Shown in pieces: positions 34,257 to 42,526 of a stretch of 64,000 nt of DNA. Position 1 is the first letter of the stretch; each line of letters opens with the position of its first letter. The DNA is from Novosphingobium sp. MD-1 (GTDB lineage Bacteria; Pseudomonadota; Alphaproteobacteria; Sphingomonadales; Sphingomonadaceae), in contig NZ_BBXA01000026.1 of the NCBI RefSeq assembly GCF_001014975.1, positions 124,001-188,000 of the forward strand. Direction: 5' to 3'. The notes beneath the pieces are model-generated. The model worked only from the letters and a program-made list of their open reading frames with translations, did no database searches and had not been told where the DNA came from. A program made the position numbers and the translations under genes.

Positions 34257-35840
34257 GTGAACGCAGTCGCCAAGGGCGGATGGTACGCGCTCGCGCTGGT
34301 GGCGCTGACCAACGCGATGAGCCTGCTCGACCGCCAGATCCTGGCGATCCTGGCGCCCGCGATCAAGAAGGACCTGGCAATCGGCGATGCCGAGATGGGG
34401 CTGCTCTATGGCACCGTCTTCGCGCTGTTCTACGCGCTGTTCTCGCTGCCCGTGGGGCGGCTGGCGGACGGCTGGGTGCGCACGCGCCTGCTGGGCATCA
34501 GCATCGCCTTCTGGTCCGCCGCCACGGCGCTGGGTGGCCTGGCCGGCAGCTTCGCCACGCTGGCGCTGTCGCGGCTGGGCGTGGGCATCGGCGAGGCGGC
34601 GACGCAGCCGGCCGGCACCTCGCTGATCTACGACTACTGGCCCAAGCCGCGCCGGGGCTTCGTGATGGCGGTGCTGGCCTCTGCCATTGCGCTGGGCCTT
34701 GGCGGATCGCTGGTGCTGGGCGGGGTGGCGGCGCAGGCATGGACCGAGCGCTACGCCGGCACGGTGGCGCCGTTCGGGCTGAAGGGCTGGCAGTTCGCCT
34801 TCCTCGTCGCCTCGGCCCCCGGCTTCGTGCTGGCGCTGTTCCTGCTGCGCCTGCGCGAACCGGAACGCGGCGTGATGGACGGGTTGCCGACCGCGCCCGA
34901 TCCGCGCCCTTTCGCGGCCAGCCTGGAACTGCTCGGATCGGTGCTGCCCGGCCTGCACTGGATCGGCATGATCCGGCGCGGCGGCGATCGGGGCACGGTG
35001 CTGCGCAATCTGGCGGGGCTGGTGGCGATCGTGGCGCTGATGGCGGTGCTGACGCGGGTGAGCATGGCGGTTTCGCCGCGCCCGCCGTTCGTCATCGGCG
35101 GATTGGCGATCAACCCGCACGCGCTGCAATGGACCGTGATCGGCTTCGGCGTGTTCGTGATCGTCAATCTGGTGCAGGGGATGCGGCTGTCCGATCCGCA
35201 GGCGCACCGCGTCATCACGCGATCGCCCACGCTGATCATGGCGATCGCGGTGGGCACGCTCCAGTCGGCGATCAACTATGGCATGATGGCGTTCAACCCC
35301 ACGTTCCTGATCCAGAGCTATGGCCTGTCGATGCGCGAAACCGCGCTGCAGTTCGGCATGGTTTCGGCCGGAATGGGCATCGTCGGCCCGATGCTGTGGG
35401 GGCCGCTGTCGGACTGGCTGCACCGCCGCTATCCGGGCGGCGGGCGCGCGGGCGTGGCGCTGTTCGCCATGGCGGTTTCGCCGCTGCTGTCGTTCTGGGT
35501 CTATACCGCGCCAGCGGCCGGCACGTTCTATGGGCGGTTCGTGCTCTACAGCCTGGTGCTGACCGGCTGGATGCCGCCGCTCTACGCCATCCTCTACGAT
35601 CAGGTGCTGCCGCGGATGCGCGGGCTGACCGCGAGCCTCTACCTGCTGGCGATGACGATCCTGGGTATGGGCATCGGCCCCTATCTGGTCGGGCTGCTGT
35701 CCGACGCGACCGGCAACCTGCGCGCCTCGATGCTGAGCATCAACGCGGTGGCCGTGCCGATCGTGGTGCTGATGCTGCTGATCGCCCGCCGGGCCGCGCG
35801 CGACGAGGCGGCGCTGCTGGAGCGTGCGGGTTCCGCATAA
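34257..35840 (+). CDS. MFS transporter with extended central loop
   Basis: A 527-residue MFS transporter. LTNAMSLLDRQILAILAPAIKKDLAIGDAEMGLLYG is the family's helix-1 region, and VGRLADGWVRTR the inter-helix A motif. A GTG at 34257 with AGGGAG upstream is the best start; an ATG at 34227 lacks a ribosome site. The middle region (about residues 205-310) is long and includes an extra hydrophobic segment and an RMSMAVSPRPPF-like loop, making it longer than a standard 12-helix MFS. Directly after ligW, it probably imports dehydrodivanillate-type acids or a related aromatic. Confidence 0.8.
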   Translation: MNAVAKGGWYALALVALTNAMSLLDRQILAILAPAIKKDLAIGDAEMGLLYGTVFALFYALFSLPVGRLADGWVRTRLLGISIAFWSAATALGGLAGSFATLALSRLGVGIGEAATQPAGTSLIYDYWPKPRRGFVMAVLASAIALGLGGSLVLGGVAAQAWTERYAGTVAPFGLKGWQFAFLVASAPGFVLALFLLRLREPERGVMDGLPTAPDPRPFAASLELLGSVLPGLHWIGMIRRGGDRGTVLRNLAGLVAIVALMAVLTRVSMAVSPRPPFVIGGLAINPHALQWTVIGFGVFVIVNLVQGMRLSDPQAHRVITRSPTLIMAIAVGTLQSAINYGMMAFNPTFLIQSYGLSMRETALQFGMVSAGMGIVGPMLWGPLSDWLHRRYPGGGRAGVALFAMAVSPLLSFWVYTAPAAGTFYGRFVLYSLVLTGWMPPLYAILYDQVLPRMRGLTASLYLLAMTILGMGIGPYLVGLLSDATGNLRASMLSINAVAVPIVVLMLLIARRAARDEAALLERAGSA

Positions 35841-36052
35841 AGTCGGATGACATGGCCTCTCGTCATGGCGAGGGGCAAAGCCCCGTGGCCGTCCAGAGCG
35901 GCGCGCGGGGCACTGGATTGCTTCGCTGCGCTCGCAATGACGAAGCGGATCAAAACGCAGCCATCGTGCGCCAGCCGCGTGAAATCGGGGAAACGGTAGG
36001 GGGTTTCTGTTGCCCGGCACCCCCCAAGCCGCTGGAATCCGCTTCTGTTGAC
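35841..36052. other. Intergenic region between the MFS transporter and tmRNA genes
   Basis: It holds a dispersed palindromic repeat (35860-35943). I see no gene in the remaining hundred bases, which run to the presumed 3' end of the tmRNA on the other strand. Confidence 0.5.
35860..35943. repeat. Dispersed palindromic intergenic repeat, copy 3
   Basis: The outer edges are TCGTCATGGCGAGG and CTCGCAATGACGA, with inner GTCCAGAG and CTGGATTGC arms. The left arm has the GGGGCAAAGCCCC insertion also seen in copies 1 and 4. It lies 19 bases after the MFS stop. Confidence 0.8.
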
Positions 36053-36345
36053 CGGTGGGTCCAACCGCGTTCTGGCTTTGTAACTTCAGGGCGTTAGCCC
36101 CTAGAATTACGCCGCGAGAGCAAGTGCTTCGTTGTCGTTGGCACTTGTTGGTTTTGAGCCTTGAACGGGTTACTCAGCCCGGGCGAAAACAGCGCTTTTC
36201 AACACACGTCGATCCTAGTTCGGCCCCGTCATCTGCCCCGCCTGCCGCCAAAGGAGGCAGTACGGGAAAGGTGGTGGAGCCGCCGGGTACCGCCCCCGGG
36301 TCCGCTGCGCCTATTGCACGCCGCAGTTTATCACCATAGCCGGCA
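36053..36345 (-). ncRNA. ssrA: tmRNA, circularly permuted two-piece form
   Basis: On the minus strand the acceptor piece comes first and ends in GGCTCCACCA (CCA at 36274-36272). A spacer of about 44 bases follows, then the coding piece starts with GGGGCCGAACTAGGATCGACG at 36227. GGGGCCG can pair with CGGCTCC to rebuild the tRNA-like acceptor stem. The tag reading frame (36142-36107) encodes ANDNEALALAA followed by TAA, the classical ribosome-rescue degradation tag. This order is the permuted arrangement typical of alphaproteobacteria. The outer ends are approximate. Together with SspB (encoded at 60072-60569) it rescues stalled ribosomes and marks products for ClpXP. Confidence 0.93.
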
Positions 36346-36383
36346 AGCCGGCACTTCCCCATATAGGGATCGCCCGCCAAATG

Positions 36384-36407
36384 AAAAGGGGCGCCGAAGC
36401 GCCCCTT
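36384..36407 (-). terminator. Factor-independent terminator of mscL
   Basis: On the minus strand GGGGCGC, TTCG, GCGCCCC is followed by TTTT. It is a perfect seven-base stem with a stable UUCG tetraloop, 37 bases after the mscL stop and upstream of the tmRNA. Confidence 0.88.
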
Positions 36408-36443
36408 GCCGTGCCCGGATGCCCGCGCGCGGAGAAAGACCGG

Positions 36444-36890
36444 TCAGACCCGGTTCTTCAGCGCATCGCGGATTTCGGCGAGCAGTTCCACTTCGCTCGG
36501 CCCCGCGGGCGCGGCCGGAGCGGCCGGTTCCTCGGGCTTGGCGAACGCCTTGTTCGCGGCTTTCACGATCAGGAAGATCACGAAGGCCAGGATCACGAAG
36601 TTGACGATCTGGGTGACGAAATCGCCATAGCCGATCATCGCCACGCCCGCTTCCTTGAGCGCGGCGTAATCGTCCGGCTTGCCCTTGTAGGTTTCCGGAA
36701 TCGGTCCGAGGCGGATGAAATACTTGGAGAAATCGGCGCCGCCGGTGAAATAGCCGACCGCCGGCATGATGACGTTTTCGGTCAGCGAGGTGACGATCTT
36801 GCCGAACGCCGCGCCGATGATCACGCCAACGGCCAGGTCCAGCACGTTGCCGCGCGCGATGAACGTCTTGAATTCCTGCAACATGCCCAT
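36444..36890 (-). CDS. mscL: Large-conductance mechanosensitive channel
   Basis: A 148-residue inner-membrane channel that opens under membrane tension to relieve osmotic downshock. The N-terminal [31 protein letters not shown] is the amphipathic helix and pore-lining first membrane segment. The periplasmic loop follows, then the second segment [24 protein letters not shown], and an Ala/Pro-rich linker leads to the terminal [12 protein letters not shown] helix bundle. GGGGAAG precedes the ATG at 36890. It ends at a strong terminator. Confidence 0.95.
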   Translation of the reverse strand: MGMLQEFKTFIARGNVLDLAVGVIIGAAFGKIVTSLTENVIMPAVGYFTGGADFSKYFIRLGPIPETYKGKPDDYAALKEAGVAMIGYGDFVTQIVNFVILAFVIFLIVKAANKAFAKPEEPAAPAAPAGPSEVELLAEIRDALKNRV

Positions 36891-37117
36891 GAGCTTCCCC
36901 GTAGTTCTGACGGCCCTGTTACCGGTTGCTTGCCACCCGCCGCCGGGCGCGACAAGCGGCAAACGTGCTGCGGGTTTCTCCAGAATGGTGCAGGTTGCCG
37001 CAACCCGGTCCTGCCCTTGAACGGTCACCGGCTATCGCTATGTTCCTGGACAGCAACGCCGGAGCGGCCCTGCCGGGGCCGCGCGCCCGGCAGGATGACA
37101 TAAGGGTATTCCGACCG

Positions 37118-37735
37118 ATGGCCGCTTCCCTGTTCCGCCGCCTTTCCCGCCCCCTGGCGCGTTTCGCGTTCGTGGCCGCCGCCGCGGCGACGCTGGCCGG
37201 CTGCGGCGTCAATTCGATCCCCACCGCCGAGGAAAACGCCAAGGCCAAGTGGGCCGACGTGCAGAACCAGTACCAGCGCCGGGCCGACCTGATCCCCAAC
37301 CTGGTGGCGACGGTGAAGGGCTATGCCAAGCAGGAGCAGGACACGCTGACCAAGGTGACCGAGGCGCGCGCCAAGGCCACGAGCGTGCAGGTTTCCGCCG
37401 ACGACCTGACCGATCCCGCCAAGATGGCCGCGTTCCAGCAGGCGCAGGGCGCGCTGTCGCAGGGGCTGGGCCGCCTGATGGCGAACGTGGAAGCCTATCC
37501 CGACCTCAAGTCCAACGAGAACTTCCTGGCGCTGCAAAGCCAGCTGGAAGGCACCGAGAACCGCATCTCCGTGGCGCGGCGCGATTACAACGAGGCCGTG
37601 CGCGAATACAACACCACGATCCGCACCTTCCCGGCGGTGATCGGCGCCAAGGTGATCTATGGCGCGAAGCCGCTGGTGCCGTTCGAGGCGACCACGCCGG
37701 GGGCGCAGGAGGCGCCCAAGGTCAACTTCAACTGA
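37118..37735 (+). CDS. lemA: LemA-family lipoprotein
   Basis: A 205-residue LemA protein. The N-terminus has a signal sequence with lipobox LAGCGV, so it is probably a lipoprotein. The long helical domain contains the family blocks VQNQYQRRADLIPNLVATVKGYAKQEQDTL, ENFLALQSQLEGTENRISVARRDYNEAVREYN and FPAVIGAKVIYGAKP. LemA genes are usually followed by TPM-domain genes, as here. The function is unsettled; roles in envelope stress have been proposed. Confidence 0.9.
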   Translation: MAASLFRRLSRPLARFAFVAAAAATLAGCGVNSIPTAEENAKAKWADVQNQYQRRADLIPNLVATVKGYAKQEQDTLTKVTEARAKATSVQVSADDLTDPAKMAAFQQAQGALSQGLGRLMANVEAYPDLKSNENFLALQSQLEGTENRISVARRDYNEAVREYNTTIRTFPAVIGAKVIYGAKPLVPFEATTPGAQEAPKVNFN

Positions 37736-37745
37736 TTGCCGCGCC

Positions 37746-38543
37746 GTGCGGCGTTTCCTGATCGCGCTGATGGCCGTGCTGGCGCTTGTTGCCGGCCCGG
37801 CCTTCGCGCAGACTTTTCCGCCGCTGACCGGCCGCGTGGTCGATGACGCGCATCTGCTCAATCCGCAGCAGGTCGCCGCGCTCGATGCCAAGCTGGCCGC
37901 GCTGGAGCAGCAGTCGCAGCGCCAGCTGGTCGTGGCGACGATCCCCGACCTGCAAGGCATGCCGATCGAGGACTATGGCTACCAGCTCGGCCGCGCCTGG
38001 GGGCTGGGCGACAAGCAGCGCAACGATGGCGCCCTGCTGATCGTCGCGCCCAACGAGCGAAAGGTGCGGATCGAGGTCGGCTATGGCCTGGAAGGCATTC
38101 TCACCGATGCGCTGTCGCAGGTGATCATCCAGCGCGAGATCGTGCCGCGCTTCAAGCAGAACGATTATGCCGGCGGGATCGACGCGGCGGTGGACCAGCT
38201 CATCGCGCAACTGAAGCTGCCCGATGACGAGGCGCGCAAGGTGGCCGAACAGGCCCAGGCGGGGGCCGGCAAGGGCAGCGCGCCGCGGTTCGACATCGGC
38301 ACCGTGGTGTTCCTGGTGATCTTCTTCCTGTTCTTCGTGCTGCCGTTCATCCGCGCCATGCGCGGGGGCGGGCGGCGCTATGGCAGCAGCCCCGGCGTGA
38401 TGATCTTCCCCGGCGGTGGCTGGGGCAGCGGTGGCGGTGGAAGCAGCTGGGGCGGCAGCGACTGGGGCGGCGGCGGCGGTGGCGGTGGCTTCTCCGGCGG
38501 TGGCGGCAGCTTCGGTGGCGGCGGCGCTTCGGGGGACTGGTAG
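37746..38543 (+). CDS. TPM-domain membrane protein with Gly/Ser-rich tail
   Basis: A 265-residue protein with a signal peptide, a periplasmic TPM (TLP18.3/Psb32/MOLO-1) domain (LTGRVVDDAHLLNPQQVAAL ... VGYGLEGILTDALSQVIIQREIVPRFKQNDYAGGI), a membrane helix near residues 182-202 and a C-terminal tail of repeated GGGGSSWGG-type segments. A GTG start at 37746 fits the signal peptide. It follows lemA by ten bases, the usual lemA-TPM operon. TPM domains are called phosphatases in databases, but this activity is doubtful in most bacteria. Confidence 0.85.
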   Translation: MRRFLIALMAVLALVAGPAFAQTFPPLTGRVVDDAHLLNPQQVAALDAKLAALEQQSQRQLVVATIPDLQGMPIEDYGYQLGRAWGLGDKQRNDGALLIVAPNERKVRIEVGYGLEGILTDALSQVIIQREIVPRFKQNDYAGGIDAAVDQLIAQLKLPDDEARKVAEQAQAGAGKGSAPRFDIGTVVFLVIFFLFFVLPFIRAMRGGGRRYGSSPGVMIFPGGGWGSGGGGSSWGGSDWGGGGGGGGFSGGGGSFGGGGASGDW

Positions 38544-38544
38544 G

Positions 38545-39225
38545 ATGGCGGCTGTGCACCTGACCGACAGCGACCGGACGCGCATCGCGCAGGCGGTCAC
38601 CGCCGCCGAGCTGCGCAGCGCGGGCGAGATCGTGACGATCGTGACCGCGCGGTCCGATCCCTATCGCGACGTGGCGCTGGCCTGGGCGGCGGCGGTGGCG
38701 TTCCTCGCGCTCGCCGCGCTGGAATTCGCGCCGCATTTCTATCTCGCGCTGATCGACCGCGTATTGGGCCTGTGGGCGACCGAATGGAGCCCGCGCGCGG
38801 TTCTGGGGGTGGCGCTGACCGTGGCGGTGATCAAGTTCCTGGCCATGCTGCTGCTGCAAGCGTGGGAGCCGCTGCGGCTGTGGCTGGTGCCGCGGCCGAT
38901 CAAGCGCGCGCGCGTCCATGCCCGCGCGCTGACCTGCTTCCGCATCGGCGCCGAAAGCCGCACCACCGGGCGCACCGGCATCCTCATCTACCTGTCGATG
39001 GCCGAGCACCGGGCCGAGATCATTGCCGACCAGGCCATCGCCGCGCGGGTCGCGCCCGAGGTGTGGGGCGATGCCATGCACGCGCTGCTGGCCGAAATCC
39101 GGCAGGGCCGCGTGGCCGACGGGATGATCGCCGCCGTGGAAGGCGTGGGCGCGGTGCTTGCGGAACATCTCCCGCGCGCCGATGATGACGTGAACGAATT
39201 GCCGGACCGGTTGATCGAAGTATGA
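38545..39225 (+). CDS. Second TPM-domain membrane protein
   Basis: A 226-residue protein starting one base after the preceding stop codon. An N-terminal TPM-like strand-helix region (RIAQAVTAAELRSAGEIVTIVTARSD) is followed by two membrane helices (about 40-65 and 85-110). A further TPM block contains TGILIYLSMAEHRAEIIADQAIAARV and MIAAVEGVGAVLAEHLP. Paired TPM proteins of these two sizes follow lemA in many proteobacteria. It overlaps the Nudix gene by four bases, so all four are one transcript. Confidence 0.8.
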   Translation: MAAVHLTDSDRTRIAQAVTAAELRSAGEIVTIVTARSDPYRDVALAWAAAVAFLALAALEFAPHFYLALIDRVLGLWATEWSPRAVLGVALTVAVIKFLAMLLLQAWEPLRLWLVPRPIKRARVHARALTCFRIGAESRTTGRTGILIYLSMAEHRAEIIADQAIAARVAPEVWGDAMHALLAEIRQGRVADGMIAAVEGVGAVLAEHLPRADDDVNELPDRLIEV

Positions 39226-39773
39226 GCCTGGAAGACGAGTATCGCGACGAACCCGAACAGGTGCGCTGGGAAGGGCGGTTCATCGTCGCCAAGACGCGCG
39301 GGCGCTGGGAATACGTCAGCCGCACGCGCAACATCCGCGCGGCGGTGATCCTCGCCATCGACAGCGCGGAACGGGCGATCCTGGTCGAACAGTTCCGCGT
39401 GCCGCTGGGCAAGCCGGCGATCGAATTGCCGGCCGGGCTGATCGGCGATCATGACGACAGCGCGGACGAGGACGCGGTCGCCGCAGCCGCGCGCGAGCTG
39501 GAGGAGGAAACCGGCTATCGCCCCGGCCGCATGGAGGCGGTGGGCGAGTTCTATTCCTCCCCCGGCATGGTCTCCGAAAGCTTCACGCTGTTCCGCGCGC
39601 ACGATCTGGAGCGCGTATCCGATGGCGGCGGGGTGGAAGGCGAAGGCATCACCGTCCACCACGTGCCGCTGGCGGAGATCGAAGGGTTCATCGCCGCGCG
39701 CCGGGCCGAAGGCTATGGCATAGACGTGCGCATACTCATGCTGCTGGGGCCGCGCCTGCTGGGCGGCACCTGA
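39222..39773 (+). CDS. Nudix hydrolase, ADP-ribose pyrophosphatase-like
   Basis: A 183-residue Nudix hydrolase. The Nudix helix is AAARELEEETGY, preceded by IELPAGLIGD, and the catalytic Glu residues of REXXEE are in place. The loop between Gly and Arg is longer than the standard box, because of an acidic stretch HDDSADEDA. ADP-ribose-type substrates are suggested by FRVPLGKPAIELPAGLIGD and SSPGMVSESFTLF, which match the ADPRase sub-family. It overlaps the upstream TPM gene by four bases. Confidence 0.85.
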   Translation: MSLEDEYRDEPEQVRWEGRFIVAKTRGRWEYVSRTRNIRAAVILAIDSAERAILVEQFRVPLGKPAIELPAGLIGDHDDSADEDAVAAAARELEEETGYRPGRMEAVGEFYSSPGMVSESFTLFRAHDLERVSDGGGVEGEGITVHHVPLAEIEGFIAARRAEGYGIDVRILMLLGPRLLGGT

Positions 39774-39795
39774 AAACCATAACGGAGAGGATGAA

Positions 39796-40575
39796 ATGGG
39801 CAGGGTTCAGGGGAAGAAGGCGCTGGTGACCGGCGCGGCGCAGGGCTTGGGCGCGGCTCAGGCACGGATGCTGGCGCGCGAGGGCGCGAAGGTGCTGCTG
39901 ACCGACATCAACGGCGCGGGAGCGGCGGCGCAGGCCGAGGCGATCAACGCCGAGCTGGGTGCGGGCACCGCCTTCGCGATCCGCCACGACGTGACCAGCC
40001 CCGACGACTGGGACGCCGCGATCGCGCTGGCGGGCGAAGCGCTGGGCGGGCTGTCGGTGCTGGTCAACAACGCCGGCGTGGGCGTGCGCGGCAATATCGA
40101 GACCTGCACGCTGGAAGACTGGCGGCGCGGCTTCGCCATCAATGTCGACAGCGTGTTCCTGGGCTGCCAGAAGGCGCTGCCGCTGCTGAAGGACAACCAG
40201 CCCGGATCGATCGTCAACATCAGCTCGATCGCCGGCCTGATCGCCTCGGACACCATGCCCGGCTACAACGCCAGCAAGGCAGCGGTGTGGATGCTGTCCA
40301 AGTCGGTGGCGCTCTATTGCGCCAAGCGCGGCTGGGACGTGCGCTGCAACTCGGTCCACCCGACGTTCATCGACACGCCGATCCTCGATGGCATCGCCAC
40401 CAACGCCAATCTCGACAAGGACGTGGTGATGGGCAAGCTGGCGCGGCAGATCCCGCTGGGCCGCGTGGGCCAGCCCGACGATATCGCGGCGGGCGTGCTC
40501 TACCTTGCCAGCGACGAAAGCCGCTTCATGACCGGCGCCGAGCTGAAGCTGGACGGCGGCATTTCCGCGATGTGA
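39796..40575 (+). CDS. Short-chain dehydrogenase/reductase, hydroxysteroid dehydrogenase-like
   Basis: A 259-residue SDR with GAAQGLGAAQA at the cofactor site, VNNAGVGVRGNIE, SSIAGLIASD with the catalytic Ser, and YNASKAAV with Tyr-x3-Lys. HPTFIDTPIL and KLDGGISAM are typical of the 3-alpha/20-beta-hydroxysteroid and cyclohexanol dehydrogenase-like branch. GGAGAGG precedes the ATG. It is convergent with the aromatic acid transporter gene and might oxidise an alicyclic or benzylic alcohol; the substrate is unknown. Confidence 0.85.
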   Translation: MGRVQGKKALVTGAAQGLGAAQARMLAREGAKVLLTDINGAGAAAQAEAINAELGAGTAFAIRHDVTSPDDWDAAIALAGEALGGLSVLVNNAGVGVRGNIETCTLEDWRRGFAINVDSVFLGCQKALPLLKDNQPGSIVNISSIAGLIASDTMPGYNASKAAVWMLSKSVALYCAKRGWDVRCNSVHPTFIDTPILDGIATNANLDKDVVMGKLARQIPLGRVGQPDDIAAGVLYLASDESRFMTGAELKLDGGISAM

Positions 40576-40600
40576 GCGCCGGGCCTGCCCGCGGCCGCGA

Positions 40601-41929
40601 TCAGTGCTGGTCGCGCCGCAGCGGCAGGAACAGCATCAGCGCGAGCGCGAGCAGCGAACCGGTGGCCATGATCACCGAAACCGTCATCAGCCCCAGCTGG
40701 GCCTTGAACAACGTGCCCGCGAGATAAGGCGAAAGCGCTGCACCCGCGCGGCCGATGCTGAGCGCGAAGCCGGTGCCGGTGGCCTTGACGTGGGTGGGAT
40801 AGACGGCGGCGAAAGCGGTATAGAAGCCGACGATCGCCGAATTGGTGAACAGGCCGACCGAGACCACGGCCAGGGTCCAGCCCATCAGACTGTTGGCGCC
40901 GAAGCCGAAGCGCGCGACCAGCAGCACCGACAGCGCCAGCGCCACCAGCGTCGCCTGCTTGATCCCGAAACGGTGCATGAACCAGCCGAACGCCGCCCCG
41001 CCGATCGCGCCGCCGAGGTTGGCATAGGCCAGCACCCCTGCGCCTTGCGCCTGGGTGAAGTTCTGTCCGGCGAACTGGGGATCGGACATGATCGAGGGCG
41101 TCATCTTGAGGATGTAGTAGAACGTCAGTGCGTGCGCGGCATAGCCGAGCGAGAGGATCAGCGTGGCCTTGCGCAGCGCGGGGCTGAAGATGTCGGCCAG
41201 GCTGGCCTTCTGTTCGTTCGGCGCCGGCGGCGGCAGCGCGCCGATCGCCGGCTGGCGCAGCGCGGCCAACGCGCGGTTGATCTTCTCCAGCGCGCCGGCG
41301 GGCCGGGCGCGCATCAGCCACGCCGGCGTTTCGGGCACGAGGAACCAGACCAGCGGCAGGCAGATGGCCGTCATCGTCCCGCCGAACAGGAACACCGAAC
41401 GCCAGTCGTGCGCTTTCAGCAGCTGCGCCGCGACGAGGCCGCCCAGGAACGCGCCCAGCGGATAGCCGATGACCATCAGCGACATCGCCATGCTGCGCGC
41501 CTTGCGGCTGGACAGTTCGAAGGCGATCGCGTTGATCGCGGCCAGCATCCCGCCGATGCCGAGGCCGGTGATGATGCGCCAGATCGAAAGGCCGACCGGC
41601 GACGTGGCGGTGGTCGCCATGAACATGCCCACTACCATCAGCAGCAGGCAGGCCAGCGTGGTCCGGCGCCGGCCGAAGCGGTCGGCCGCGCCGCCGAGCA
41701 GCAGCGAGCCGAGGCCCATGCCGATCAGTTCCATCGACAGCACCGCGCCCAGCCCGTCGGGCGCGAGGTGCCATTCCTTCTTGATGCCGGGGCCAGCGAA
41801 GGCGCTCGAGAGCACGTCGAAGCCGTCCAGCGCGTTGAGGAAGATCGTGATGACAACCGCGATCCACTGCCGCGCGGTCATCGGGGCATCGTCGAGGATG
41901 CTGCGTGGATCGGTGCTCGAATCGGCCAT
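40601..41929 (-). CDS. Aromatic acid:H+ symporter (AAHS family MFS)
   Basis: A 442-residue twelve-helix transporter of the AAHS family (PcaK/VanK/BenK type). The helix-1 motif LDGFDVLSSAFAGPGI with its Asp pair, the MGLGSLLLGGAADRFGRRR loop motif and AHALTFYYILKMTPSIM are characteristic. Members import protocatechuate, vanillate, 4-hydroxybenzoate and relatives. The gene lies downstream of the MarR gene and may be read from its transcript as well as from its own promoter. The ATG at 41929 follows GGGGAGAG. Confidence 0.88.
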   Translation of the reverse strand: MADSSTDPRSILDDAPMTARQWIAVVITIFLNALDGFDVLSSAFAGPGIKKEWHLAPDGLGAVLSMELIGMGLGSLLLGGAADRFGRRRTTLACLLLMVVGMFMATTATSPVGLSIWRIITGLGIGGMLAAINAIAFELSSRKARSMAMSLMVIGYPLGAFLGGLVAAQLLKAHDWRSVFLFGGTMTAICLPLVWFLVPETPAWLMRARPAGALEKINRALAALRQPAIGALPPPAPNEQKASLADIFSPALRKATLILSLGYAAHALTFYYILKMTPSIMSDPQFAGQNFTQAQGAGVLAYANLGGAIGGAAFGWFMHRFGIKQATLVALALSVLLVARFGFGANSLMGWTLAVVSVGLFTNSAIVGFYTAFAAVYPTHVKATGTGFALSIGRAGAALSPYLAGTLFKAQLGLMTVSVIMATGSLLALALMLFLPLRRDQH

Positions 41930-41989
41930 CACTCTCCCCTTCGCGCCAGATCGGTCCCTGCCGGCGGCGAAACTGTTATTTCCTATAAC

Positions 41990-42460
41990 TCATTCATGAA
42001 TGCGCGCCAGCAATTCCAGCAGGATCTTCACTTCGCGATCGCTAAAGCGGCTTTTGACCCATGCTTCGTGCTCACCGATCGCGCGCTTGGCGCTGGCCAG
42101 CATCTCGTTGCCGGCCGGCTCCAGATAGAGCGCCTGCTTGCGCCCGTCCTTCGGCGAACGGTCGCGGCGCAGGAGGTGCTTGGCCTGAAGCCGGTTGATG
42201 ATCGCCATTGTCGTGGCGCGGTCCATGCGCAGGCGCTGCGCCAGATCGGTCTGGGCGATGCCGGGGTGGTCATCGACCAGCCACAACACGGAAACCTGCT
42301 TCTGCGTCAGATCGAGATCGGTGAACGTCTCGGTAAAGTGGCGCAGGCAGGCGCCGTGGGCCAGGCGGATGTGGAACCCCAGGATATCGTTGATCGCGCC
42401 GATATCACCGGATTCCGGGTCGGCCGGCGCAATCGCGTCCTCGAATTTGTCCTTGATCAA
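41990..42460 (-). CDS. MarR-family transcriptional regulator
   Basis: A 156-residue winged-helix repressor of the MarR family. The DNA-binding core is LTQKQVSVLWLVDDHPGIAQTDLAQRLRMDRATTMAIINRLQAKHLLRRDRSPKDGRKQALYL, with the recognition helix at MDRATTMAIINRL and the wing at RDRSPKDGR. A TTG start with GGGGGTGG upstream is used, as no ATG fits. It is divergent from the lignostilbene dioxygenase gene with operator site E between them. I infer that it binds this palindrome and represses all five sites in the window, being released by an aromatic ligand or CoA ester. Confidence 0.88.
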   Translation of the reverse strand: MIKDKFEDAIAPADPESGDIGAINDILGFHIRLAHGACLRHFTETFTDLDLTQKQVSVLWLVDDHPGIAQTDLAQRLRMDRATTMAIINRLQAKHLLRRDRSPKDGRKQALYLEPAGNEMLASAKRAIGEHEAWVKSRFSDREVKILLELLARIHE

Positions 42461-42488
42461 TGATCCACCCCCGATGCCCCTTGCTTAT

Positions 42489-42507
42489 TTGTTAGTGTCG
42501 CATACAA
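42489..42507 (+). promoter_or_regulatory. Shared regulon operator, site E (MarR/lignostilbene dioxygenase promoter)
   Basis: TTGTTAGTGTCGCATACAA, one of five matches to the regulon palindrome. It lies 20 bases before the dioxygenase start and 29 bases before the MarR start, the classical place for an autoregulated MarR operator. TTGCTT at 42481 and TACAAA at 42503 may be the promoter boxes it overlaps. Confidence 0.75.
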
Positions 42508-42526
42508 ATATCACAAGGAGGATGTC

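Noticed and set aside
33096..36020. A 970-codon open frame on the minus strand across ligW and the second MFS gene
   Set aside because: Composition is Arg/Gln/His-rich without domains, and the plus strand carries well-supported genes throughout.
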